Source: Bdellovibrionales bacterium
Lineage (GTDB): Bacteria; Bdellovibrionota; Bdellovibrionia; Bdellovibrionales; JAGQZY01
Assembly: GCA_019750295.1 (NCBI GenBank)
Contig: JAIEOS010000017.1
Location: forward strand, 1 to 64,000
DNA: 64,000 bases
Reading direction: 5' to 3'
Shown here: positions 1 to 7,242 of the stretch, piece after piece
Position numbering within the stretch: position 1 is the stretch's first letter
Layout: the number at the start of each line of letters is the position of its first letter
Notes under the pieces: model-generated
Told to the model about the DNA's origin: nothing
The model's input: only the letters and a program-made list of their open reading frames with translations
Databases searched by the model: none
Position numbers and translations under genes: made by a program

Positions 1-89
1 ATGACGCCGATAGAGTGTGAAGAGATGGTACGAAACGCAGCATGAAATTTATGTCCGTTTTTTCGGGGGAAGATCAGGGAAAAGTGACA
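1..89 (+). mobile_element. Right end of an IS3-like insertion sequence
   Basis: The first 45 bases read MTPIECEEMVRNAA and stop, which resembles the C-terminus of IS3/IS481-type transposases (a TPIEFE-like motif near the end). The stretch from 52 (TGTCCG) to 89 (GTGACA) has the look of a terminal inverted repeat, with a TGTCCGTTTTTTCGGGGG core at 52-69. The boundary at about 89/90 coincides with the point where the opposite-strand HTH gene stops making sense, so the element appears to have inserted there. The left end lies outside the window, so family assignment is from the short tail only. Confidence 0.55.
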
Positions 90-934
90 TCGGTTTTAAT
101 AAGGCTATAAATTGTCCAGCTTGAGACCCTGAGAGTTTCTGCCACCTCCTTTACGGTGAGATAAGACTTATCTAACGGCCAGCGTGGCCTACAGTTTTGA
201 GAATTTTGAGTCAAAGTAATCTCCTTTGTTTCTAAGATATTGTCGGCCGTGTTAATTTGCGGCCCTCTGATTTTTGGGTAGGGTTGGTTTAAAAGTTGCG
301 GGTTAAGGCGTTCAAAGAGTTTTCTTAAGTAGATGGTTTCTCTTTTAATTGAGCCAAGAAAATAGACGTACTTATGCTTGGGTAAGAGGGAGCGTCTTAA
401 GCAACGGCTTTGATGAGCCTTAGCCTGTTCTTTAACGGCACTAATGATTTCCCTGGGAATCTTTTCCCAAAGGATTTTGTCTCTAAGGCTCCACTTAGGT
501 CCCCAAAGAATACCCAGTTCTTTTGCATACCGTTTAATTTGCGAAGACTTTCTGAACTGGCGATCTGAAAACCAACCTCTCTTAAGATTTAATGGATCTT
601 GGTATTCGAATCTTGCTCCCGAAGTCTGTCCTAAATAAGTAAAGTTACAGGCTTGATAAATGGTTCCCAGTTCCCGAGCTTCGACATCACTATAGGCTGT
701 AAAGAATCGAAAGCTCGAATGTTTCACCATCCAACGAATTGAAAACATAATAAGAGCTGATGCCAAGTTTTTAGGAGACCAGGAGATACAAGCACCACGG
801 CTAATGAGTTTTTCAAGATGTCTTTGGTCTTTGCCTAAAAGATTTGAGAAGCTATTCGGAGTTGCCATAACCACCACTCCGGCCAACTTGCCTTTATAGG
901 TAGCTATAAATCTATGAGTGGGACGGGTGGGCAT
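74..934 (-). CDS. Mom-like GNAT-fold protein with truncated C-terminal HTH
   Basis: The body resembles the Mom/GNAT-like family of phage and plasmid proteins (some members modify DNA adenine): an EWLGKMP motif just upstream, THRF, then YSDVEARELGTIYQACNF around residues 82-99, and a later KHKYVYFLG block. Residues about 257-280 (LTVKEVAETLRVSSWTIYSL) are an excisionase/MerR-like helix-turn-helix that ends abruptly; the last residues VTFP come from the neighbouring IS end. Homology-like sequence (FIHQHEWLGK and more) continues upstream in frame to an in-frame stop at 1208-1210, but I see no ATG, GTG or TTG there, so the true start is unclear and the gene may be dead. A DNA-modifying activity is inference from family resemblance. 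Confidence 0.5.
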   Translation of the reverse strand: MPTRPTHRFIATYKGKLAGVVVMATPNSFSNLLGKDQRHLEKLISRGACISWSPKNLASALIMFSIRWMVKHSSFRFFTAYSDVEARELGTIYQACNFTYLGQTSGARFEYQDPLNLKRGWFSDRQFRKSSQIKRYAKELGILWGPKWSLRDKILWEKIPREIISAVKEQAKAHQSRCLRRSLLPKHKYVYFLGSIKRETIYLRKLFERLNPQLLNQPYPKIRGPQINTADNILETKEITLTQNSQNCRPRWPLDKSYLTVKEVAETLRVSSWTIYSLIKTDVTFP

Positions 935-1319
935 TTTACCCAGCCATTCATGCTGATGAATGAATTTTTTAATCAGCTCGCAGGTGGTCTTATCTTCTTT
1001 AGGAATAAACTTGAATTCAAAATCTTTGATTCTCAGCTGGCTAGCTTGCTCATGGGTAAGATTAGAGTGTTTTAAATCGTATTTAGTATTTTTTAAGCGA
1101 ATATCGTATTGCCAACAATGGGGTTTATTGTAGGCATGAACCTGGGGGAATAAGACTATTAAGAGTCCTTTCGTTAAAGTTGAGAATATGCATTTGGTCT
1201 TTAGGGCTTAGATATTTAGATTTTCTATAAAAACCTAATGAGTATTAAGATTTAGGGATCAATACAGATTGAGAGCTAGGTTGCATGTCGTAAAGCGGTT
1301 GAAACCTCAATAAATGACA

Positions 1320-2096
1320 TTATTTAAGAACTATTTTTTCCTTTCTTAGATTATAAAAAGCCAAAGATGAGTTGCTATCAATCACTTCAGGTAAAGTGGA
1401 ATAGAAAAATTTTGGCCAGTTTTTAGCCAAAACACTTTCTTCAATTTGCTGAATATGATTTAAAACTTTGCTATCTCTACAAATATAAAGAACTCCACCG
1501 ATGGTGGGATTGGAATATAGTTTTTCAAAATATTTCCTGTAGCGCTCAGAGAATTTGATCGTGCGCTCATATTCCAAAGCAAACAAGTAAGACTGGTTCT
1601 GCTTTCGAATTTTTAAAATCGCGTCAAAGTTATGCAGTTTTAAATCACTTAAAAGCTCATCTTCTGGCAAGTTTATACCACTTCGTAAGACATTCTCAGA
1701 GTAGTAAGCCTCCACAGTGTCTAAACTTTCAAGTCTTTGTCGAATGTTCACCAAATCCAGATCATGGAGGATGCTGTTACTTTGCAGTTGTCCTCTCAAA
1801 AACGAATTGGGATCTATTCTTATGAAATCACGAAAGCTTTTAAGCGTCAGACTATAGACTAATCTGCCGCACAATTCTTTATTGTAATTCGCATATAAGT
1901 ATCCAGATTTAATAAGAAGGTTAAGTCTTTTATAGAGCGCTTGATGACTTCTATTGTGATAAATATCTCTCGCAATTTGTGAAGACGTTGCTACTTTGTT
2001 TACGAACAAATAGGAAAAAAGTCTTTGCTCAATATCTCTTATGTGAAGAGAACCCTGCCCGTGCCTTGGCAAGGCTCTAGTCACTAGTCTCCACAA
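1320..2096 (-). CDS. Replication-relaxation (Replic_Relax) family protein
   Basis: A 258-residue protein with an N-terminal winged helix (IEQRLFSYLFVNKVATSSQI, then a YKRLNLLIKSGYL recognition-helix region) followed by a domain resembling the nuclease-like half of plasmid replication-relaxation proteins (LHDLDLVNIRQRLES near 140-155, FALEYERTIK near 172-181). Such proteins are encoded on plasmids and integrative conjugative elements and are thought to act in DNA processing at the origin. Its start overlaps the end of the FtsK-type gene by 20 bp, so the two are one operon. The M1 chosen may be too early; another start nearby cannot be excluded. Confidence 0.6.
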   Translation of the reverse strand: MWRLVTRALPRHGQGSLHIRDIEQRLFSYLFVNKVATSSQIARDIYHNRSHQALYKRLNLLIKSGYLYANYNKELCGRLVYSLTLKSFRDFIRIDPNSFLRGQLQSNSILHDLDLVNIRQRLESLDTVEAYYSENVLRSGINLPEDELLSDLKLHNFDAILKIRKQNQSYLFALEYERTIKFSERYRKYFEKLYSNPTIGGVLYICRDSKVLNHIQQIEESVLAKNWPKFFYSTLPEVIDSNSSLAFYNLRKEKIVLK

Positions 2097-3579
2097 AAAT
2101 ATTTTTAAAGGAGTTCTGGTTTAAGGACTTCACATCATTCTTTAAAATAGGTTTAAACAGGAATCGATTTCCATTGGCGAAATCTTCTTTTAATCCATTA
2201 CAAATGTGCTTGATCCTTTGCTCAGAAATTAGGGGAACTTGCACAGTAAACTGTTCACTTCCAAATTGCCAAATTCCTCGCCCAGGGATCATCGGAAGAT
2301 CCATTGCGTCCTTACTTCCAAGCACTTGTAAAGATCCTTGGAGTGTATTCATTTTAAAGCACATCCGTGCAGAAATATTCTCTTGAATGACAGTATTGAT
2401 AGATTCTTTGTTCACCTTTTGTGTAGCCAGGATGAGATGAATGCCAGCGGCTCGTCCTAGGCGGGCGATGGAGTTGGTAAGTCTTTGAGCTTTTTGCGAT
2501 AGTTCGTAGTCATCATCAAACTTACTTTTATCGGCATAAAGCTCGCTGGCTTCATCAACAGCGATTAATAGGCGATCCATTTGATCTCGTTGAGGCTCAA
2601 TGTTTTTATACCCTTTGGCTTCCAAATAGTGAAATCGTCTCTCCATTTCTTTACCTACAGTTTGTAGAAAATAAACTGCCTGTTGCAGGTCTTTTGCAAT
2701 CCATACGTTGGGAGCTTGTTTAAAATCAGCTGCTTCTAGGCCTTTCTTAAGATCGATGAGAAAGATTTGAAGATATGAACTTGATTGCAGTAGTCCTGCA
2801 ATTGTTTGTTTAAAGAAGACGGATTTTCCTCCTCCCGTACTGCCAGCAATGAGCATGTGGGGAAGATGTTTTAGATCTTGGCTGTGAAGGCAATGGCCTG
2901 TATCCCCAACATAAAATTGCTCTTCTTTTAATTTGCTTTCGATTTCATCAAAATGAATTACCTTAGGAATTCTTTTATTTGATAGTCCCAGTTCAATGAT
3001 TGAGGGGTTTGAACCATTTTTAAGAAATTCAATTGGCTTTTGAAAAACAGCTTCTAATTCATTTCTTTTGTTTTCAAATTGATTAAGGCTTACGGAGTTT
3101 CCTTTAAATAAATATTTTTCTTCATCGTCATTAATTTTAAAATAGGATATGAGTTTTGGGGTTTCCCCCAATCCGTTGGTGAGACCAATAGTTTCAAATT
3201 GTTTTTGGATCTTTATCTTTTGGCGAATTAGTTTTGATCCAATGCTTATAATGTAAATCCATGAAATGCCTAGAAATAGTCCCCAGTAATGATAGGGCCA
3301 TGGAATAGAGAATGACCAGGCGATGAATCTTTTATTAAAAACAACCGGCCAAAGCCAATGTAAGAATTTAAGATGAAGGCCTTTTAGCGTGGCCAGCATA
3401 GTTATCAAAAATCCACCGGTAAGGATTGCGAAGATTTTTAATAGCAGATGTCTTGGTTTCTTAAAGAACCCGACGAGTCCTTGATAGGTTAGTGCTGAGA
3501 CTGTTTCTACGAGTTTTATAATTGTGTTTTCGAGATGATGAGATTGTTTATTTTTTACTTTCTTATTATTTTTATTCAA
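2077..3579 (-). CDS. FtsK/SpoIIIE-type conjugative DNA translocase
   Basis: A 500-residue membrane-anchored ATPase. Two hydrophobic segments lie at about 45-64 and 95-115. The FtsK-type motor has Walker A GSTGGGKS at 246-253, Walker B LLIAVDEAS at 337-345, and a following RLGRAAGIHLILATQKV block. The short N-terminus without the long linker and gamma domain of chromosomal FtsK matches coupling proteins of the TcpA/ConQ sort that pump DNA in ICEs and plasmids. It is transcribed first, followed by the overlapping Replic_Relax gene. No relaxase, integrase or type IV secretion gene is visible, so the element is incomplete within this window. Confidence 0.75.
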   Translation of the reverse strand: MNKNNKKVKNKQSHHLENTIIKLVETVSALTYQGLVGFFKKPRHLLLKIFAILTGGFLITMLATLKGLHLKFLHWLWPVVFNKRFIAWSFSIPWPYHYWGLFLGISWIYIISIGSKLIRQKIKIQKQFETIGLTNGLGETPKLISYFKINDDEEKYLFKGNSVSLNQFENKRNELEAVFQKPIEFLKNGSNPSIIELGLSNKRIPKVIHFDEIESKLKEEQFYVGDTGHCLHSQDLKHLPHMLIAGSTGGGKSVFFKQTIAGLLQSSSYLQIFLIDLKKGLEAADFKQAPNVWIAKDLQQAVYFLQTVGKEMERRFHYLEAKGYKNIEPQRDQMDRLLIAVDEASELYADKSKFDDDYELSQKAQRLTNSIARLGRAAGIHLILATQKVNKESINTVIQENISARMCFKMNTLQGSLQVLGSKDAMDLPMIPGRGIWQFGSEQFTVQVPLISEQRIKHICNGLKEDFANGNRFLFKPILKNDVKSLNQNSFKNIFVETSD

Positions 3580-3732
3580 TAATGCTCCCTATTGATCGTT
3601 ATCAGAGAATTTTTAGCTTTTTGAGGCTGGGTTGCACGAGCCCCCTACTAATGTGAATTTTGGCCCATGGACCAGATGGTCCACCTGCGAAGTTTTTATT
3701 TAGACTTAATGAAGAAGCCTTAAGTTCAATTA

Positions 3733-3753
3733 AATAGATTTGGCAAATCTATT
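3733..3753. promoter_or_regulatory. Putative AbiEi operator 1, over the -35 box
   Basis: A perfect palindrome with 9-bp arms, AATAGATTT-GGC-AAATCTATT. It covers the candidate -35 hexamer TTGGCA (3740-3745), which lies 17 bp before TAATAT (3763-3768). AbiEi antitoxins are known autorepressors that bind inverted repeats at their own promoter. The half-site ATAGAT recurs in the second palindrome at the start codon. Confidence 0.5.
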
Positions 3754-3768
3754 AGGTATATATAATAT
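3740..3768 (+). promoter_or_regulatory. Promoter of the AbiE operon
   Basis: TTGGCA at 3740-3745 and TAATAT at 3763-3768 with a 17-bp spacer, close to the sigma-70 consensus. An imperfect inverted repeat (TTATT-AGAGC-AATAA, 3781-3795) follows where the transcript would begin. Confidence 0.5.
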
Positions 3769-3802
3769 GCTGATATTGCCTTATTAGAGCAATAATGGCA
3801 TA

Positions 3803-3816
3803 ATAGATATATCTAT
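3803..3816. promoter_or_regulatory. Putative AbiEi operator 2, over the start codon
   Basis: A 14-bp perfect palindrome, ATAGATATATCTAT, whose last bases are the first two of the AbiEi start codon. It shares the ATAGAT half-site with the palindrome at 3733-3753. There is no convincing Shine-Dalgarno sequence before the ATG, so repressor binding here could also interfere with initiation; that is inference. Confidence 0.4.
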
Positions 3817-4633
3817 GAATAGTTTAAAGGGAATAGGCGCTATATCACGAACACAACTCTCAGAGGTTATAAAAGCTTCTAAGGGAGGTATGACTGCTAC
3901 GATAGTTGCTGCGACTTTAAATGTAACTCGTCAGGAGGCGGGTAGATTGCTATCGCGTTGGGCGAAAGCAGGTTGGTTAAGGCGCGTGAGGCGTGGCTTT
4001 TATTTATCTACACCATTGGAGGTTTCCCCAGAGGAGTTGGCGATTGAAAACCCTTGGGCTGTAGTCTCAAAAATATTTGAACCAGGGTACATTGGCGGAT
4101 TTTCCGCAGTTAAGCATTGGGATTTGTCGGAACAAATTTTTGAAACAACCGTTTTTTGTACCACGAAACAATTTCGAAAGACGGATTTGAATTATTCAGG
4201 AATAAAAATCCATTTAAAAACAATAAAAGGATACAAATTATTCGGCACGAAATCTGTATGGTTAGATTCAGTAAAAGTTCTAATCTCAGATCCATCTAAA
4301 ACAATGGTAGATATTTTGGACGACCCAGGATTGGGTGGCGGGATGAGAGTTGCCAAAGATTTCTTTGAGGCCTATATGGAATCAGAGTATAAGGATGTAC
4401 CTCTTTTAATCGAGTACGCTCAGAAAATGAATAATAAAACAATATTCAAGCGACTGGGATTTCTCTTGGAAACTATAGGAGAGAAAGATCAGAGTGTGCT
4501 AGATAAACTAAGAGATAATATTTCAGCGGGATACTCAAAATTTGATCCAACAATAGAAAATAAGAGAATAATTAAAAAGTGGAATCTTAAAATTCCTGCT
4601 TCTTGGGAAAAAGAATATGATCGAAAAAAATGA
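3815..4633 (+). CDS. AbiEi-type antitoxin (type IV TA, phage defence)
   Basis: A 272-residue protein with an N-terminal winged helix (about 20-65: MTATIVAATLNVTRQEAGRL, then a basic GWLRRVRRGFYL wing) and a long AbiEi C-terminal domain (YIGGFSAVKHWDL, then IKIHLKTI). AbiEi antitoxins neutralise the nucleotidyltransferase toxin without forming a complex with it and repress their own operon. The stop overlaps the toxin start by 17 bp, giving translational coupling. Two palindromes upstream fit autoregulation. The start ATG is preceded by no clear ribosome-binding site; the next in-frame ATG would remove part of the winged helix, so this start is kept. Confidence 0.85.
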   Translation: MNSLKGIGAISRTQLSEVIKASKGGMTATIVAATLNVTRQEAGRLLSRWAKAGWLRRVRRGFYLSTPLEVSPEELAIENPWAVVSKIFEPGYIGGFSAVKHWDLSEQIFETTVFCTTKQFRKTDLNYSGIKIHLKTIKGYKLFGTKSVWLDSVKVLISDPSKTMVDILDDPGLGGGMRVAKDFFEAYMESEYKDVPLLIEYAQKMNNKTIFKRLGFLLETIGEKDQSVLDKLRDNISAGYSKFDPTIENKRIIKKWNLKIPASWEKEYDRKK

Positions 4634-5834
4634 AGTTCTTAAGCTGGCTCAAGAGTTAGGTCTTTCTCCAGATACAATCGAAAAAGATTACGTCTTGGGT
4701 TGGATGCTCCATGGAATATATAATCACCGAGAGCTGGGTAAGAAATGGCTATTTAAGGGTGGAACGAGTCTAAAAAAATGTTTTTTCGAAACCTTTAGAT
4801 TTTCTGAAGACTTAGATTTTACCCTGACGACATCGTCACATCTGTCGGTAGAATTTCTCAGCAAAGCTTTTAACGAAGTCGCTGATCAACTCTATTCTGA
4901 TACCGGAATAGAATTTTCGAAAGATAAGTTCAAATTTAAGGTTATTGCGAAAGAAGACGGAAAATTATCAGCGCAAGGAGTGATTCACTACAATGGTCCA
5001 TTACGGCGTAAAGCAGGTGGTGTAGCCACAATTAAACTGGATCTTACGAATGATGAAATCATTGTTTTGGAATCTCAAAAGAAGAAAGTGGATCATCCTT
5101 ATTCCGATGAACCAAAGGAAGGAATTTTTTCTCAGTGCTATGCTTTTGAAGAAGTCATTGCTGAGAAAGTAAGGGCCTTAGCCCAAAGAGCAAGACCAAG
5201 AGATGTTTATGATGTGGTTCATTTTTTCCGCAACAGGAATATGATTAATAATCCACAACTGGTTTTTAACGTTTTAAAGAAAAAATGCGCTTTTAAAAAT
5301 ATTGATGTTCCTACTTTTGCATTTATTGAAAAACACGAAAAATTACAGGAATTAGAGGGGCAGTGGGTGAATATGCTTGCTCACCAATTACCAAATCTAC
5401 CTCCGCTTGAATCTTTTTGGAAAGACATAGAGCCCTTCTTTGAATGGCTTTATGGATCACTTCAAGAGGAAAAATTAGTATCTGCTTCAAAGCGTGTTGA
5501 CGAACAAGTGTTCCAGCTGGGTCGAGTGGCGAATGCGTATAATATAGACTCCGTTCTACAAAGAATCCAATTTGCAGCAGCGAATAGAGTATGTGTTAAG
5601 CTTAAGTATAGTGGAAAAGAAAGAACAGTTGAGCCGCTGTCATTTAGACGAGCACAAAACGGCAATCGTTTGTTTTACGGATTTGAGCGTGAGGCAGACC
5701 ATGCTAAGGCATATTCATTGTCAAAGATTGAGGGCGTACAAGTAACAAATCTGCCTTATTCTGAGAAGTATCCTGTGGAGATCAGTCCAACTGGGACAAT
5801 TGCAATGCCTCCTGTTCGAAGACGACCAAAATAA
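4617..5834 (+). CDS. AbiEii-type nucleotidyltransferase toxin fused to WYL domain
   Basis: Residues 1-300 are an AbiEii/AbiGii nucleotidyltransferase: LGLSPDTIEKDYVLGWML at 15-31, the GGTSLKK nucleotide-binding motif at 48-54 and SEDLDF at 63-68 with the two metal-binding aspartates. The family usually ends near 280-310 residues. Here a further part (about 312-390) reads as a WYL domain: LQRIQFAAANRVCVKLKY, then VEPLSFRRAQNGNRLFYGF and AYSLSKIEGVQV. WYL domains bind ligands or nucleic acids and regulate many defence systems. Toxin and antitoxin overlap and share one promoter. The nucleotidyltransferase call is firm; the WYL call is by pattern and spacing. Confidence 0.85.
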   Translation: MIEKNEVLKLAQELGLSPDTIEKDYVLGWMLHGIYNHRELGKKWLFKGGTSLKKCFFETFRFSEDLDFTLTTSSHLSVEFLSKAFNEVADQLYSDTGIEFSKDKFKFKVIAKEDGKLSAQGVIHYNGPLRRKAGGVATIKLDLTNDEIIVLESQKKKVDHPYSDEPKEGIFSQCYAFEEVIAEKVRALAQRARPRDVYDVVHFFRNRNMINNPQLVFNVLKKKCAFKNIDVPTFAFIEKHEKLQELEGQWVNMLAHQLPNLPPLESFWKDIEPFFEWLYGSLQEEKLVSASKRVDEQVFQLGRVANAYNIDSVLQRIQFAAANRVCVKLKYSGKERTVEPLSFRRAQNGNRLFYGFEREADHAKAYSLSKIEGVQVTNLPYSEKYPVEISPTGTIAMPPVRRRPK

Positions 5835-5957
5835 AATACAGGAATGGCCGTTTAGTGGCCGATTATTTATAAATATTCAAAAAATACACTAAATCTATTT
5901 ATCGAAGTATTATTTTAAGACACCTCATCTTGCCTAAAACAATAAGGGATTGCATAA

Positions 5958-6383
5958 TTAAGTAGAGGATATGGCCGTGCTAGGGATTATGATCCTCGCG
6001 CGGGTGGACGTTGGACGGCGAAAGATCCGATTAGGTTTGATGGTGGTGATGTAAATCTTTATGGATACGTGTTGCAAGATCCTGTCAATGCCATAGATGA
6101 GATTGGAACTGGTCCCATCCTTTGCGGCGCGCTTGAGACTTTGTGGGGTGGAACAGCTGCAGTGATGTTTCAGAGAGATCTTAATAAGATTAGTAAACAG
6201 TTTCAAGATTTTAGAAAGAAAATTATGGCGATGGATATTTGCGAGGAAGACAAACTGGAAAAGCTAAATAGGCTTGATCAATGGAAAGTAAAAGAAATAA
6301 AGTCATTAGCATTGAGCTATGCAGAGCCGTCTATTGGCGTAACGGCAGCTCTTCTACTGACGTGCTTTTTGCCGACGATTTAG
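5958..6383 (+). pseudogene. Orphan Rhs C-terminal tip (5'-truncated)
   Basis: The frame is open from a stop at 5955 and begins at about 5970 in the Rhs core end: [19 protein letters not shown], then [21 protein letters not shown]. After this conserved boundary comes a variable tail ([16 protein letters not shown] through LLTCFLPTI), which in Rhs proteins is the toxin. There is no start codon or ribosome-binding site, and the several hundred residues of Rhs repeats expected upstream are missing, so this is a detached tip left by recombination. The tail has a hydrophobic stretch near its end; I do not recognise its toxin class. Confidence 0.75.
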
Positions 6384-6391
6384 GAGTTTTC

Positions 6392-6622
6392 ATGAAATTT
6401 CTTTTAGATTACTATCCCGATAAGAAAAAGCCTCTTAGTTTAAAAGGTTTTTTTAGGGGCTTGGCTTTCGATTTCGGATTTTTTTTATTAATTCTAAACA
6501 TTTTCTTCTTTATAAATAACGAAATAGCGATTGCTTTGACTCTAGGATCTATATTTGTTGTTGTTTTCTCAATTATCGAAGTCTTTACTTGGGTCGTGGT
6601 AAAAATCCAGTCGAGTAAGTGA
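6392..6622 (+). CDS. Small two-helix membrane protein, candidate Rhs immunity protein
   Basis: The 76-residue reading MKFLLDYYPDKKKPLSL... starts 8 bp after the Rhs tip stop and has AGGAG at 6382-6386. Two transmembrane helices are visible (about residues 28-43 and 47-67). A longer in-frame start at 6281 would overlap the Rhs tip and lacks a ribosome-binding site, so it is rejected. Position directly behind an Rhs tip is where the cognate immunity gene sits in Rhs/polymorphic toxin systems, and membrane immunity proteins commonly pair with membrane-acting toxins. The immunity role is inferred from position only. Confidence 0.5.
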   Translation: MKFLLDYYPDKKKPLSLKGFFRGLAFDFGFFLLILNIFFFINNEIAIALTLGSIFVVVFSIIEVFTWVVVKIQSSK

Positions 6623-6687
6623 AAAAACAAAAATTGAGTTTGTGATGGCTAAGGAAAAACACTTTAATATTTCATATAACGTTGGAA

Positions 6688-7102
6688 ATGTTTCTTTATC
6701 GTATCACAGACCTTTTCCAAGCTGAGCTGCCTTTTGTGATCGTGGGTGGGGTGGGTACGCCTTGGCTCTTCAAGGTTTAGTGCGTGCTACAGTGGGTGTG
6801 GACTTCGTTTTATCGCTCAAGCTTGCCGATTTAGAAAAGGCCGAGAAGTGTTTAGGTCAGTTAGGGCTTCGCTCTCGGCTTCCGATCAGCGCTCGAGATT
6901 TCTTTACCATGCGAAAAGAGTATATAGATCAGCGAAATCTCATCGCCTGGTCTTTTGTGGATTACATCAATCCTGCAAATCAGGTGGATATTCTTATCAA
7001 TAAAAAAAATTCTGACTGAAGGCGGAAAAGATTCGCGTCGCCGGGCGTAGCCTTCCGGTGGCGAGTTTAAAGACTTTAATTGAGCTCGGGGAATATTCTT
7101 AA
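6688..7102 (+). pseudogene. Frameshifted MNT-type nucleotidyltransferase remnant
   Basis: Reading from ATG 6688 gives MFLYRITDLFQAELPFVIVGG, then a 5-bp tandem duplication (GTGGG, around 6742-6753) breaks the frame. The next frame continues YALALQGLVRATVGVDFVLS and SFVDYINPANQVDILI. After an A-rich run near 7001-7010 the protein resumes in a third frame, AEKIRVAGRSLPVASLKTLI, ending at 7102. Together these are a minimal nucleotidyltransferase (GG...DVDFVL signature) of the toxin/antitoxin-associated type, disabled by at least two indels. Confidence 0.7.
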
Positions 7103-7190
7103 GGCGATCAAACTCAAGGCACGAGCCGACGGGAAAAAGTATCAGTCTTTGATGATTGAGTATCTTCGAAAAGCTTTAAAAGAAAATTAA
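7080..7190 (+). pseudogene. CopG/BrnA-like antitoxin C-terminal fragment
   Basis: A frame overlapping the end of the nucleotidyltransferase remnant reads ILKAIKLKARADGKKYQSLM and then IEYLRKALKEN before a stop at 7188. This is the typical second half of a ribbon-helix-helix antitoxin. The first half is missing and is replaced by the nucleotidyltransferase tail, so the junction near 7090 marks a deletion or recombination. Confidence 0.5.
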
Positions 7191-7205
7191 TTGCCGTTGG
7201 CCAAC

Positions 7206-7233
7206 CCACCACTTTGTTCCGTTGAAGTGGTGG
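7206..7233. terminator. Possible terminator hairpin between island and glnS
   Basis: Perfect 9-bp stem CCACCACTT/AAGTGGTGG with a 10-base loop. It lies between the antitoxin fragment and the end of glnS. Neither side is followed by a clear U-run, so its action as an intrinsic terminator is uncertain. Confidence 0.35.
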
Positions 7234-7242
7234 ATTTAAAAA

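Noticed and set aside
6281-6391. Longer start for the two-helix protein
   Set aside because: It would overlap the Rhs tip and add a non-membrane N-terminus; AGGAG before 6392 supports the shorter form.
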